Source: Paracoccaceae bacterium (GTDB taxonomy: Bacteria > Pseudomonadota > Alphaproteobacteria > Rhodobacterales > Rhodobacteraceae). From it: a DNA stretch of 55,263 nucleotides. The stretch covers positions 1 to 55,263 of the forward strand of contig CANNIA010000023.1 of NCBI GenBank assembly GCA_947504705.1, given 5' to 3'. Each line of letters opens with the position of its first letter. The stretch's first letter is position 1. This document shows, one piece after another, positions 18,940-27,076 of this stretch. The translations under genes were made by a program, and so were the position numbers. Under the pieces are notes generated by a model, which saw only the letters and a list, made by a program, of their open reading frames with translations, was not told the origin of the DNA and did not search any database.

Positions 18940-20340
18940 ATGAGCAACACCACCGAAACCATCCTGATCGAGGCCGACAAAAGCGCCTGGCCGCTTTTGC
19001 CATCGGAACGTACCTGGGGCGGCTGGAAGCTGGGCATCTCGCTGGCCACGGCGGCGGCGGCGACCTGATGCTATATCATCGGCGAATATGTCGGCTATTA
19101 CCTGAACTTCACCGAAGGCTTCGCGGCCCTGTTCGCGGGCAGCATGATCGGCATGCTGATCGTGGCCCTCGCCGCTGTGCCGGTTGCCATGCGGTTTGGC
19201 GTCGATTCCATCGCTTCGTCAAAGCCGCAGTTCGGCTCGCGCGGCTGGGTCATCCCGGCAGCGATGCAATTCGTGTCGATTGTCGGCTGGAACTCGCTTC
19301 TGCTGATCTTCTTTGCCAAATCCACCACCCAACTTCTGCGCGCCCTTGGGGTGATTGGCGAGGAATCCGGCGGGATGCTGGTCTCGGCCACTGTCCTGTT
19401 GGCTTCCGGGCTGGTGTTCCTGTTCTTGCTGAAAGGCTCTGCCGGGGTGGATCGGGTCGCCAAGATCCTTGTCGCCCATGTCTTCATCGGCATGTGGATG
19501 CTGTACATCCTGATGACCCAGCGCTGGGATGACCTGCAGGCCGCAGTTCCGGCCTATGCCTCGACCGAGCCCTTGTGGAACTACACCACCGGGGTCGAAA
19601 TCGGCATCGTGTCGCTCTTGTCCTGGTGGCCCTATATCGGGGCGATGGTGCGGATGGCGCCGAACGGTCGAACGGCGGCCTTGCCGATCATGGTGGGCAT
19701 GGGTGCGCCGGTTCCGATCCTGTCGGCGATTGGCATCGCGGGCATTTTGGTGCTGCAGGTGTCGGACCCGTCAGAATGGATGCGCACTATCGGCGGGCCA
19801 GTCTACGGGATCATCGCGCTGATCTTCGTGGCGGCGGCGAACCTTGGGACGGCTGTAGCTGGGGTCTATTCCTCGTCCATCGGGTTGCGGCATTTCCCGG
19901 CGCTGCAACACCTGAACTGGCCGGCTCTTCTGTTGATCTCGATCCTGCCAGTGGGGGTCGTGGGCCTGTTCATCCCCGATCTCTTCTTTGCCAACTTCGG
20001 CACCTTCCTTGCCTTCATCGGGCTTGGCTTTGCCCCGCTCTGCGGCATCCAGATCGTTGACTATTCCCTGCTGCGCCGCAGGCGGGTGGATGTGCGCGGG
20101 CTGTTCGAAGGCGGACCTTCCAGCACCTATGCCTATTGGGGCGGCTTCAACCCAGCCTCGATTGTCGGGATGGCGGCTGGGGTGGGGACCTATCTCTACC
20201 TGCTGAACCCGATCACCTATGCCAGCAACTCGCCTTACGAGTTCCTGACGGCCTCCCTGCCCTCGATGGTGGCGGCGGGTGTGGCTTTTGCCATCGTGAC
20301 GCTGGTCGTCAACAAACCGGCGGGCAAAGGCGGTTACTGA
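18940..20340 (+). pseudogene. NCS1-family purine/cytosine permease with TGA at codon 43
   Basis: The frame from ATG 18940 would give a 466-residue, roughly 12-span cytosine/purine-type permease (segments such as SLATAAAAT, YIIGEYVGYYLNF, LSWWPYIGAMVRMAPNGR, ANLGTAVAGVYSSSIGL). TGA at 19066-19068 interrupts the first membrane helix, in the place where the family normally has Trp before CYIIGEY, so a single TGG to TGA change explains it. The rest is intact to the stop at 20340. A restart at ATG 19144 would lack the first one or two helices. It is probably non-functional unless the stop is read through. Confidence 0.85.
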
Positions 20341-20355
20341 CCTCCCTCCCGACTG

Positions 20356-20392
20356 GGCCGCCGGAACGGGCTTCGTTCCGGCGGCCTTTTTT
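20356..20392 (+). terminator. Rho-independent terminator after the permease
   Basis: A 12-bp perfect stem (20356-20367 with 20375-20386), a 7-base loop and TTTTTT immediately after. It closes the dehydrogenase-permease operon and isolates the degraded gene downstream. Confidence 0.92.
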
Positions 20393-20430
20393 CGTACAAG
20401 CTGTCTGCAATCTAGCCGCCGGAGATCCCC

Positions 20431-21943
20431 GTGTCTGAGCCCCTTCCCGCCCACGCCCGCGTCATTGTTGTCGGGGGCGGCGTCATCGGCACCTCGACCG
20501 CTTATCACCTTGCCAAGGCGGGGTGGTCCGACATCCTTGTGCTAGAGCGGGACAAGCTGACCGCGGGCACCACATGGCGCGCGGCGGGGCTGATCGCCTC
20601 CTCCGGCATTGCCACAGAACCTCTGGTCTAGATCGCAAAATACACCCGAGAGCTCTGTCAGGGGCTTGAAGTGGAAAACGGATTGCGACCGGCTGTCGTC
20701 AATGCGGCCACCTGCATCTTGCAACCACTGCCGCCCAGCGCAAGGCCAAGAGGCGCGAGATCAGTTTCACCCGCACCGTGGGTGTCGACCGGCATGAGGT
20801 GTTCCCCACCGAAGACGCGCGCATCTTCCCTCTGTTCGAAACGGAAGGCGTCCTGTCGGCCATCTGGTCGCCGGATGACGGCCGCGCCAATCCGGTGGCT
20901 ATGACGATGTCCATGGCCACCAGGGTGCGCAAACGCGGGGTCCGTATCGGCGAAGGCAGCCGGGTCACCGATTTCATCGTGAAGAACCGGCACGTGCAGG
21001 GGGTGATGACGGCACAGAGCCCCATCATGCCAGAAGTGGTGGTTCTGGCTGCAGGCATGTGGTCGCGTTGGTTTGCGGTCAAGATCGGCGTGTCTGAGCC
21101 CCTGCAGGCGGCCGAGCACTAGCACCTTCTGACCGAGCCTCTGGCTGGGGTGTCCCGCGACTTGCCAGTGGTCGAGGACCCGGAGAGCTTTGCCTATGTG
21201 CGGGAAGAACGGAGTGGGCTGCTGTTTGGCCCTTTTCAGCCTGCGGGGGCCAACTGGTCGCTGAATGGCGTGCCGAGTGACGCCAGTTTCTCGACACTCC
21301 CGCCCGATTGGGACCAGATGACACCGCATATCGAACATGCGTTCAAACGCTTTCCAGTGATGAACACCGCCGGCATCCGGAGCTTCTTCCACGGGCCGGA
21401 AAGCTTTACCCCGGACAGCGGCTTCCTGATCGGCCAAAGTCCCGGGTGGACGGGCGTTGTCTGGCCACAGGCTGCAACTCGCTCGGCATCCTGTCGTCCG
21501 GCGGGGTAGGGGCTTTGCTGGCCGAGGAGATCATGACTGGCGACGCTATTCAGGGCGTGACCACCTTCAAGCCCGGGCTTGCGGTTTGTCGTCGACCTGA
21601 CCAAACCGGATTTCATTGGGCGCGACCACTTCTTGCCCAAATGGCCGCGGGCAAACTGACCAAACGGCTTGTCTCAGTCCTGCTTGACGATCCCGAATCG
21701 TTGCTGGTTGGAGATGAGCCGGTTTTCCTGAACGGTTAGGCCATCGGCTATGTTAGGGCAGGGGTCTATGGCCACAAGCTTGGCGCTGCGGTCGGGTCAG
21801 CGATGATCGAACAGGCCGAGAGTGTGACAGCGGATTTCCTGACAGCGAACCGCTTTCAGATCGCGGTCAATGGCCGAATGGTCGGTGCAAGCCTCTCGCT
21901 CGCCCCATTCTACGACCCCAAGAGTTTGCGTGTGAGGAGCTAG
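20431..21943 (+). pseudogene. Degraded second FAD-GcvT dehydrogenase (dimethylglycine/sarcosine type)
   Basis: The start is well preserved (VIVVGGGVIGTSTAYHLAKAG, TAGTTWRAAGL), then TAG occurs at 20629-20631. Further segments recur in shifting frames: DGRANPVAMTMSMA, VVLAAGMWSRWFAVKIG, TAG at 21120, [34 protein letters not shown]. Homology then jumps over the GcvT core to its C-terminal barrel (LTKRLVSVLLDDPES, VYGHKLGAAVGSAMIEQ, FYDPKSLRVRS) ending at TAG 21941-21943. The protein should be near 800 residues, but only about 500 codons remain. It resembles the intact gene at 16246 in layout, so loss here may be tolerated. Confidence 0.88.
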
Positions 21944-21990
21944 CCGAAAGTTTGAGCCAAACTGGGTGCAACTGTTGCCCGCGTTGCAGC

Positions 21991-22800
21991 TCATTTCGGT
22001 TGCGCGATGGTCCGTCTTTGCCACAGGGTCTTGCCCGAGATCACCACAAACACGACGACAATCAGGATTACCGAGATCGCGGCAATCGCCGGGTCGATGT
22101 TGTCGCGCAGGCCCATCCACATCATCCGCGGCAAGGTCACCGCATTGACCGAGGTGATGAACAGCGTCACGCCGATTTCCTCCCACGACAGCACGAAGGT
22201 CAGCAGCAAGGCCGACGACACCCCAAAGCGGATATTGGGCAGGATCACGCTGTGGATCCGCCGCATCAGGCCCGCCCCCATGCCGCGCGCTGCCAGATCG
22301 AGCCTGCGGTCTACCTGCGCCAAAGCGACGGTGATCAACACAACGGCATAGGGTGCTATCATCACGGAATGCGCCAAGGCCACCCCGGCCCAGGTGTCAT
22401 AGGCGATCCTATCGTTGAATTTGCTTAAGGTGATCAGAAAGAAATACAGCGTCAGCGCCGAGACGACGGGTGGCGCCACCATCGGCAGCAAGGCAATGCC
22501 CATCAAAAGACCAGTAAAGCGCGGGCGCAATATCCAGATGCCAAGACTGAACAGCAGGGCAAGGCTTGTGGCCAAGGTCGCGCTGATCACGCCGATGCCA
22601 ACCGAAAGGCCGAAGCCTTTGACCCAGCCTGGATTTTCCAGCAAGGCCCGATAATGCCGCAAGGACCAGTCTCCGTCGGGCAGCGAAAGATAGCGGTTGG
22701 GGGTGAAGGAAACCGGGATCACCGCGATCAGCGGCATCAGAAGGAACACCGCGACAAGGGCGGCGAGGCTGGTGGCAAGGCGTCCGGGGCGGGTCATCAT
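21991..22800 (-). CDS. Spermidine/putrescine-type ABC permease (PotC-like)
   Basis: The 269-residue permease has six membrane segments and the binding-protein-dependent permease EAA-type loop (LDLAARGMGAGLMRRIHSVILPNI, residues about 178-201). It overlaps the upstream permease gene by 4 bp and is last in the ATPase-binding protein-permease-permease operon. Lengths and order follow the PotABCD pattern, but the imported compound could be another cationic amine, an amino acid derivative or an opine-like molecule. Confidence 0.9.
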   Translation of the reverse strand: MMTRPGRLATSLAALVAVFLLMPLIAVIPVSFTPNRYLSLPDGDWSLRHYRALLENPGWVKGFGLSVGIGVISATLATSLALLFSLGIWILRPRFTGLLMGIALLPMVAPPVVSALTLYFFLITLSKFNDRIAYDTWAGVALAHSVMIAPYAVVLITVALAQVDRRLDLAARGMGAGLMRRIHSVILPNIRFGVSSALLLTFVLSWEEIGVTLFITSVNAVTLPRMMWMGLRDNIDPAIAAISVILIVVVFVVISGKTLWQRRTIAQPK

Positions 22801-23618
22801 CGCGTGCCCGCCGGTCGGACCTGACGCATCAGCAGGGCCAAAAGACCACCAACACCCAGCATCAGGATCACTGAAATCGCCGCCCCAAGGCCCCAGTTAG
22901 GGCTTTGGAAAATGCGCAGGTAAACCAGTTCCGCCGCCATCACGCTGCGCCCGCCGCCAAGAATTGCCGGGGTCACGAAAAAGCCCAAGGCAAAGACGAA
23001 TACGACCAAGGCCGCCCCCAGCACTCCGGGTGCGGTCATCGGAACAAAGACCTGTGTGAACACACGTGCCCGCGAGGCCCCCATGCCGCGCGCGGCCAGC
23101 AAGACCCTCTCGTCCACCGTGCGCATGGCCGATGCCAGGGGAAAGGCGGCAAAGGGGATCAGGAAATGCACCATGCCCACGATCACGCCGAATTCGTTGC
23201 GAACCATGGTCAGCGGTTCCGAAAGGATTCCGGTTGTCTGCAGCCATGTGTTGATGATGCCCTTGGTCGACAAAAGCGCCAGCCAGCCAAAGGCCCGGGT
23301 CAGCACGGAAATCCAGAACGGAATGAGGATGCAGAATTCAACCACCAGCCGCTGCATCGGGGTGCCGCGCACCCAAAGCAACGTGATCATATATGACGCC
23401 ACCACGGTGACCAGCGTCACGACGGCGCAAGTCCGAAAGGTCCGCAGGAAGACCGCCAGAACCAACGGGTCGGTCAGGGCGGTCTGGTATTGTCCAAACC
23501 CCGGTTCGGGCAGGGTGACGCTCCATCGTAGGATGCCAAGAAAGGGCACCAGATAGGTCAGCACCATGAACCCCAAGAGAGGCAAAAGCAGCAGTGCCGA
23601 GCGGGGAACAGCGGGCAT
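22797..23618 (-). CDS. Spermidine/putrescine-type ABC permease (PotB-like)
   Basis: The 273-residue inner-membrane permease has an EAA loop (LLAARGMGASRARVFTQVF) and the PotB-type motif FFVTPAILGGG. It lies 60 bp downstream of the binding-protein gene, and the gap contains a strong hairpin. It pairs with the PotC-like permease, whose gene it overlaps. Confidence 0.9.
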   Translation of the reverse strand: MPAVPRSALLLLPLLGFMVLTYLVPFLGILRWSVTLPEPGFGQYQTALTDPLVLAVFLRTFRTCAVVTLVTVVASYMITLLWVRGTPMQRLVVEFCILIPFWISVLTRAFGWLALLSTKGIINTWLQTTGILSEPLTMVRNEFGVIVGMVHFLIPFAAFPLASAMRTVDERVLLAARGMGASRARVFTQVFVPMTAPGVLGAALVVFVFALGFFVTPAILGGGRSVMAAELVYLRIFQSPNWGLGAAISVILMLGVGGLLALLMRQVRPAGTR

Positions 23619-23639
23619 CAGGCCGGCCTTTCAGAACGG

Positions 23640-23671
23640 TCTGCCCCCCAAAGGCAACTTCGGGGGGCAGA
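23640..23671 (-). terminator. Intra-operon hairpin after the binding-protein gene
   Basis: Ten-bp arms TCTGCCCCCC and GGGGGGCAGA enclose 12 bases just after the binding-protein stop. There is no U-run on the minus strand, so it is more likely an RNA-stabilising or partial-termination hairpin that keeps binding protein in excess over permease. Confidence 0.65.
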
Positions 23672-23678
23672 AAAGAAA

Positions 23679-24794
23679 TCAGGCCGAGACGATTGCCAGG
23701 TAGGCGTCCAGCGCTGCGCCGTAATTGGCCTCGTACCACTCCATGTTCAGCGGGATTTGCAGCGCGAAGTTGGCCTGATCAACCGGGTTGAACCGCGCAT
23801 CCTCGGGCGGAAGCAAGGCGTCGGTGGCCGGGTTTGCCGGGCCCTGTGCCAAAAGGTTGAACATCACCAACTGCCGGGCGGGGTCTTGCGCCGAAGCGAT
23901 GAACTGCATCGCGGCGGCGGCACCCCCCGGATTTCCCTTGATCACCGCCATCGAGCCCGGTGCGATCAGGCCCTGATCCCAGATGAACTTGATGTCGCCG
24001 TTCGAGTCCGTCTCCAACAGCTTGGCACGGGTCGACCAGACCAGCGCCATCGACGCATCGCCGTTCATCAGCAAAGCCTGACTTTCGGCACCGCCGCCCC
24101 AATAGGACACGACATTGTCCTTGAACGCGGCCAGCTTCTTGTGCGCCCGGTCAATGTCCAAGGGATAAAGGTCCGCAGGCGCTACGCCGTCACCCAAAAG
24201 CAGGGCCTCCCACATGCCTGCGCCCCATTTGTACATGCCGCGCTTGCCGGGGAACTTTTCGACATCGAAGAAATCCGCCATGCTTTTCGGCGGGTTGTCG
24301 CCAAACTTCTTGGCGTCATAGGCGATGATGTAGCTGTAGAAATAGCTGGAAGCGGCGAATTCCCAGCCAAAGCCTTCGCGGGTCTTGGTCTTGTCCACGA
24401 CGGCATAGTCGATTGGCTCCATCATGCCCTTCTTGCCTAGGGTCTGGGCCGAGAACGGATCGGCATCGACAATATCCCAGGCAGGCTTGCCGCTTTCGAA
24501 CTGCGCCTGAATGGCACCTTCGCTGGGGCCAGAGCCATCTTGTTTAACGGTGACTCCGCTTTCGGCAAGGAACGGCGCGCCATAGGCCGTGTCATAGGCG
24601 GTCATTGCATCGCCGCCCCAGTTCACAAAGACCAGCTCGCCAGACTCGGCCAGCACGGGCGTGCCGCGCAAAGCTACAGCCGCGCTGCCCATCAGCATTG
24701 CAGCCAGTTGGGTAAAACGGCGGCGCGAGATTTCGCCGCCGCGGGCCTTGTCGGCAAGCATCTCGATCTGGTCGTCTTCAAAGTGAGTATTCAT
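23679..24794 (-). CDS. Polyamine-type ABC substrate-binding protein (PotD-like), Tat-exported
   Basis: The 371-residue protein has a twin-arginine signal (SRRRFTQLAAMLMGSAAVAL) at about residues 23-43, not a Sec leader. The mature part begins near ELVFVNWGGDAMTAYD, the usual first strand of PotD-type proteins. ADPFSAQTLGKKG, AYDAKKFGDNPPKSMADFFD and QGLIAPGSMAVIKGNPGG are characteristic of extracellular-binding-protein family 1. It lies between the ATPase and permease genes. The ligand is not resolved from sequence. Confidence 0.9.
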   Translation of the reverse strand: MNTHFEDDQIEMLADKARGGEISRRRFTQLAAMLMGSAAVALRGTPVLAESGELVFVNWGGDAMTAYDTAYGAPFLAESGVTVKQDGSGPSEGAIQAQFESGKPAWDIVDADPFSAQTLGKKGMMEPIDYAVVDKTKTREGFGWEFAASSYFYSYIIAYDAKKFGDNPPKSMADFFDVEKFPGKRGMYKWGAGMWEALLLGDGVAPADLYPLDIDRAHKKLAAFKDNVVSYWGGGAESQALLMNGDASMALVWSTRAKLLETDSNGDIKFIWDQGLIAPGSMAVIKGNPGGAAAAMQFIASAQDPARQLVMFNLLAQGPANPATDALLPPEDARFNPVDQANFALQIPLNMEWYEANYGAALDAYLAIVSA

Positions 24795-24856
24795 TCTACG
24801 TCTCCCTTGTTGGTGTTGCGTCGGTCGGCAGGTCCGGTCAGGGCCGGGTCAGTAAG

Positions 24857-25933
24857 TCACAGAAAAGTCCCTCGGTCCGCAGGCCAGGCCACCCAGACGG
24901 TCATGCCGCTGGCCAGCCCTTGCGGAAGCGTGGCGGTCGGACTGGAAAGCCGTAGGGATACGCCCCCCGGCGTTGTCAAAGACAACTGCGTTTCCGCCCC
25001 AAGATAGGTAAGATCCCGCAAGACGGCCTTTATGGCGTTGCCGGTTTGTGGTGGGGTCAAACACAGCGACATGTATTCCGGGCGGACGGCAAGCGTGCCG
25101 CTTGGCCCCCCAAGTCCGCTGGTCATCTGCAGGTTTTGCCCTTCAAACGACGCCTGCGCGCCATCATGCCTGCTGGACACGTCGGTCAGGGGCAAAATAT
25201 TGATATCGCCAAGAAACTCCGCGACAAAGCGGTTTGCGGGGCATTCGTAGGCATCCTTGGGGGCGGCAATCTGCTCCAAAACGCCATGGTTGAAGATCGC
25301 CACGCGGCTGGACAGTGCCAGCGCCTCGGATTGGTCATGGGTCACAAAGACAAAGGTTGTGCCAATTTCGCGGTGCAGGCGGCGCACCTCGTCCTGCATC
25401 TGGCCGCGAAGGTTCTTGTCCAGTGCCGAAAACGGCTCGTCCAACAGCAAGACCGGCGGATCATAGGCCAGCGCCCGCGCCAAGGCGACGCGTTGTTGCT
25501 GACCGCCCGACAGGCCAGATGGGCGTTTGTGGCCATGACCACCAAGGCCAACCATCTCGATCATCTCGGCCACACGGCGTTTGATGTCACCATCTGACCG
25601 GCCCTGAACCTTCAGCGGAAAGGCGATGTTCTGCTCGACCGTCATATGCGGGAACAGCGCATAGCCTTGAAACACCATGCCAAAAGCGCGCGTCTCGGCA
25701 GGGGTGGCGGTCATGTCCGCCCCGTTCAGCGTCAAGCGCCCGGTCGTCGCAGCCTCGAACCCGGCAAGGATCATCAGGAAGGTTGTCTTTCCAGACCCGG
25801 ACGGCCCAAGCAGGGTCAGGAATTCGCCCGGTGCGATGGTCAGGCTGACATCGGTCAGGGCCGCGAAAGAGCCATACGACTTTCCGATCCCTTCAGCCCC
25901 GATCTCTGCTGCGCTGATCTTGAGCAACCGCAA
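24857..25933 (-). CDS. ABC transporter ATP-binding protein (PotA-like)
   Basis: The 358-residue ATPase has Walker A GPSGSGKTTF, signature [15 protein letters not shown], Walker B VLLLDEPFSALD, the H-loop in FVTHDQSEA, and a C-terminal TOBE domain (about 275-355). The start is a TTG. 25933 gives the longest form, but TTG 25927 has AGGA at better spacing and may be the true start. It is the first gene of the importer operon, directly downstream of the LysR gene. Confidence 0.9.
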   Translation of the reverse strand: MRLLKISAAEIGAEGIGKSYGSFAALTDVSLTIAPGEFLTLLGPSGSGKTTFLMILAGFEAATTGRLTLNGADMTATPAETRAFGMVFQGYALFPHMTVEQNIAFPLKVQGRSDGDIKRRVAEMIEMVGLGGHGHKRPSGLSGGQQQRVALARALAYDPPVLLLDEPFSALDKNLRGQMQDEVRRLHREIGTTFVFVTHDQSEALALSSRVAIFNHGVLEQIAAPKDAYECPANRFVAEFLGDINILPLTDVSSRHDGAQASFEGQNLQMTSGLGGPSGTLAVRPEYMSLCLTPPQTGNAIKAVLRDLTYLGAETQLSLTTPGGVSLRLSSPTATLPQGLASGMTVWVAWPADRGTFL

Positions 25934-26009
25934 TCCTCCCCGCTGAGAAAGTCTAGGAGTGGTGTAGCGTGCCGATCAAACGATAGTTTTTCACCCCGTC
26001 GGCAAACAA

Positions 26010-26022
26010 AATTTGTCAAATT
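26010..26022. promoter_or_regulatory. AATTTG-T-CAAATT palindrome upstream of the importer operon
   Basis: A perfect 6+1+6 palindrome, 77 bp upstream of the ATPase start and overlapping the LysR stop. Its core ATTTGTCAAA recurs exactly at 26987-26996 in the promoter region of the LysR and M20 genes, making it a candidate LysR target. Confidence 0.45.
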
Positions 26023-26918
26023 GGGGAAAGGGTCGGGCTTTGGCCGCGCTCGGCGCGCACCCAGGTTGAAAAGGCATCGACGATCGGGTTGTCCAGTCGC
26101 GACTCTGGCACTGCCAGATGATAGGCCCGAGCCAGCCGCACCGCCGGTTCGAATGGGCGCACAAGGCGGCCCTCGACCAGCGCCTCTTCACACAGGACGA
26201 TATCGCCCATCGCTATGCCCTGACCGGCCAGCGCCGCCGAGTAGACAAGATGCATGTCAGAGAAGGTTACGCCGTCCAAGGCACTGCGTTCCGGAATGCC
26301 TACCAACCGAAACCAGGCCGCCCAATCCTCGGCATCGGTCAGGTGCAAAAGGCCCAGCCGCAGCACGTCGGTGGGCTCGGGGGCCCCGCCTAGACGGTTC
26401 AGCATGGCGGGCGAGCAGACCGGGGTCGAGACAACATCCTGCAAATGCTCGACCTTCATTTCGGTTTGGTCCGCAGAGCCAAAAGTGATGAATATATCGA
26501 CATCGGGGTTGGAGGTGTCGCCAAGGCGGCGCGGCGTGACGATGGACAGGCTGACCTCGGGAAAGGCCGCTGCAAAGCGACCGATCTTGTTGCACAGCCA
26601 TCCCGCAGCAAAGCCCGGAGCGCAACTGACCGTTAACGCCCCAGCGATCCCGCGCCCGGCATTGCGCGAGGCAGAGCTGGCAATCGCCTGCAGCGCCTGC
26701 CTGATGTCACCGGCATAGGCCCGGCCCTGCGCGGTCAGCTCGATCCTCGTGCCAACCCGATCGAACAGACGAAACGCCAGATCCCGCTCCAGCAAGCGCA
26801 ACTGGTGGCTGACGGCGGACCGGGTCAGGTTCAACTCGTCCGCCGCCTGCCAGACGGTGCCATGCCGGGAAAAGCTTTCCAGGGCGCGCAGGGCTTGGGT
26901 CGATGGAACTCTTGTCAT
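26016..26918 (-). CDS. LysR-family regulator (GcvA-like) of the importer and hydrolase genes
   Basis: From ATG 26918 the protein has 300 residues with the GcvA-type N-terminus (PSTQALRALESFSRHGTVWQAADELNLT shown in part, residues 4-31) and RSAVSHQLRLLERDLAFRLF. The effector domain is full length. An ORF extension to 27014 adds 32 residues unlike any LysR start and is not used. It is divergent from the M20 hydrolase and precedes the importer operon on the same strand, so it probably controls both. Confidence 0.88.
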   Translation of the reverse strand: MTRVPSTQALRALESFSRHGTVWQAADELNLTRSAVSHQLRLLERDLAFRLFDRVGTRIELTAQGRAYAGDIRQALQAIASSASRNAGRGIAGALTVSCAPGFAAGWLCNKIGRFAAAFPEVSLSIVTPRRLGDTSNPDVDIFITFGSADQTEMKVEHLQDVVSTPVCSPAMLNRLGGAPEPTDVLRLGLLHLTDAEDWAAWFRLVGIPERSALDGVTFSDMHLVYSAALAGQGIAMGDIVLCEEALVEGRLVRPFEPAVRLARAYHLAVPESRLDNPIVDAFSTWVRAERGQSPTLSPI

Positions 26919-26986
26919 TGCGCCGGTTTCCTGTCCCGGGTCCCCAGTCTGAAAGACTAAGCCCGATTTGCTGCTAGGTGAAATGG

Positions 26987-26996
26987 ATTTGTCAAA
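26987..26996. promoter_or_regulatory. Second copy of ATTTGTCAAA in the LysR/M20 intergenic region
   Basis: Ten bases identical to 26011-26020, placed between the divergent LysR gene and the M20 hydrolase, 81 bp before the latter. The TTTG-T-CAAA core is symmetric as LysR sites usually are. Confidence 0.4.
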
Positions 26997-27076
26997 CGCG
27001 GCAAAATGTTTCACTTCCGGGGCGATGTGCCCGTCGTATAGGCTTTGGACCAGCCCTCTTGTCTGCCCGAGGCCCT

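Noticed and set aside
19066-19071. TGA followed by TGC in the NCS1 permease as a selenocysteine codon
   Set aside because: The family has Trp here, no redox role is expected, and no SECIS-like hairpin is evident after the codon. A TGG to TGA mutation is simpler.
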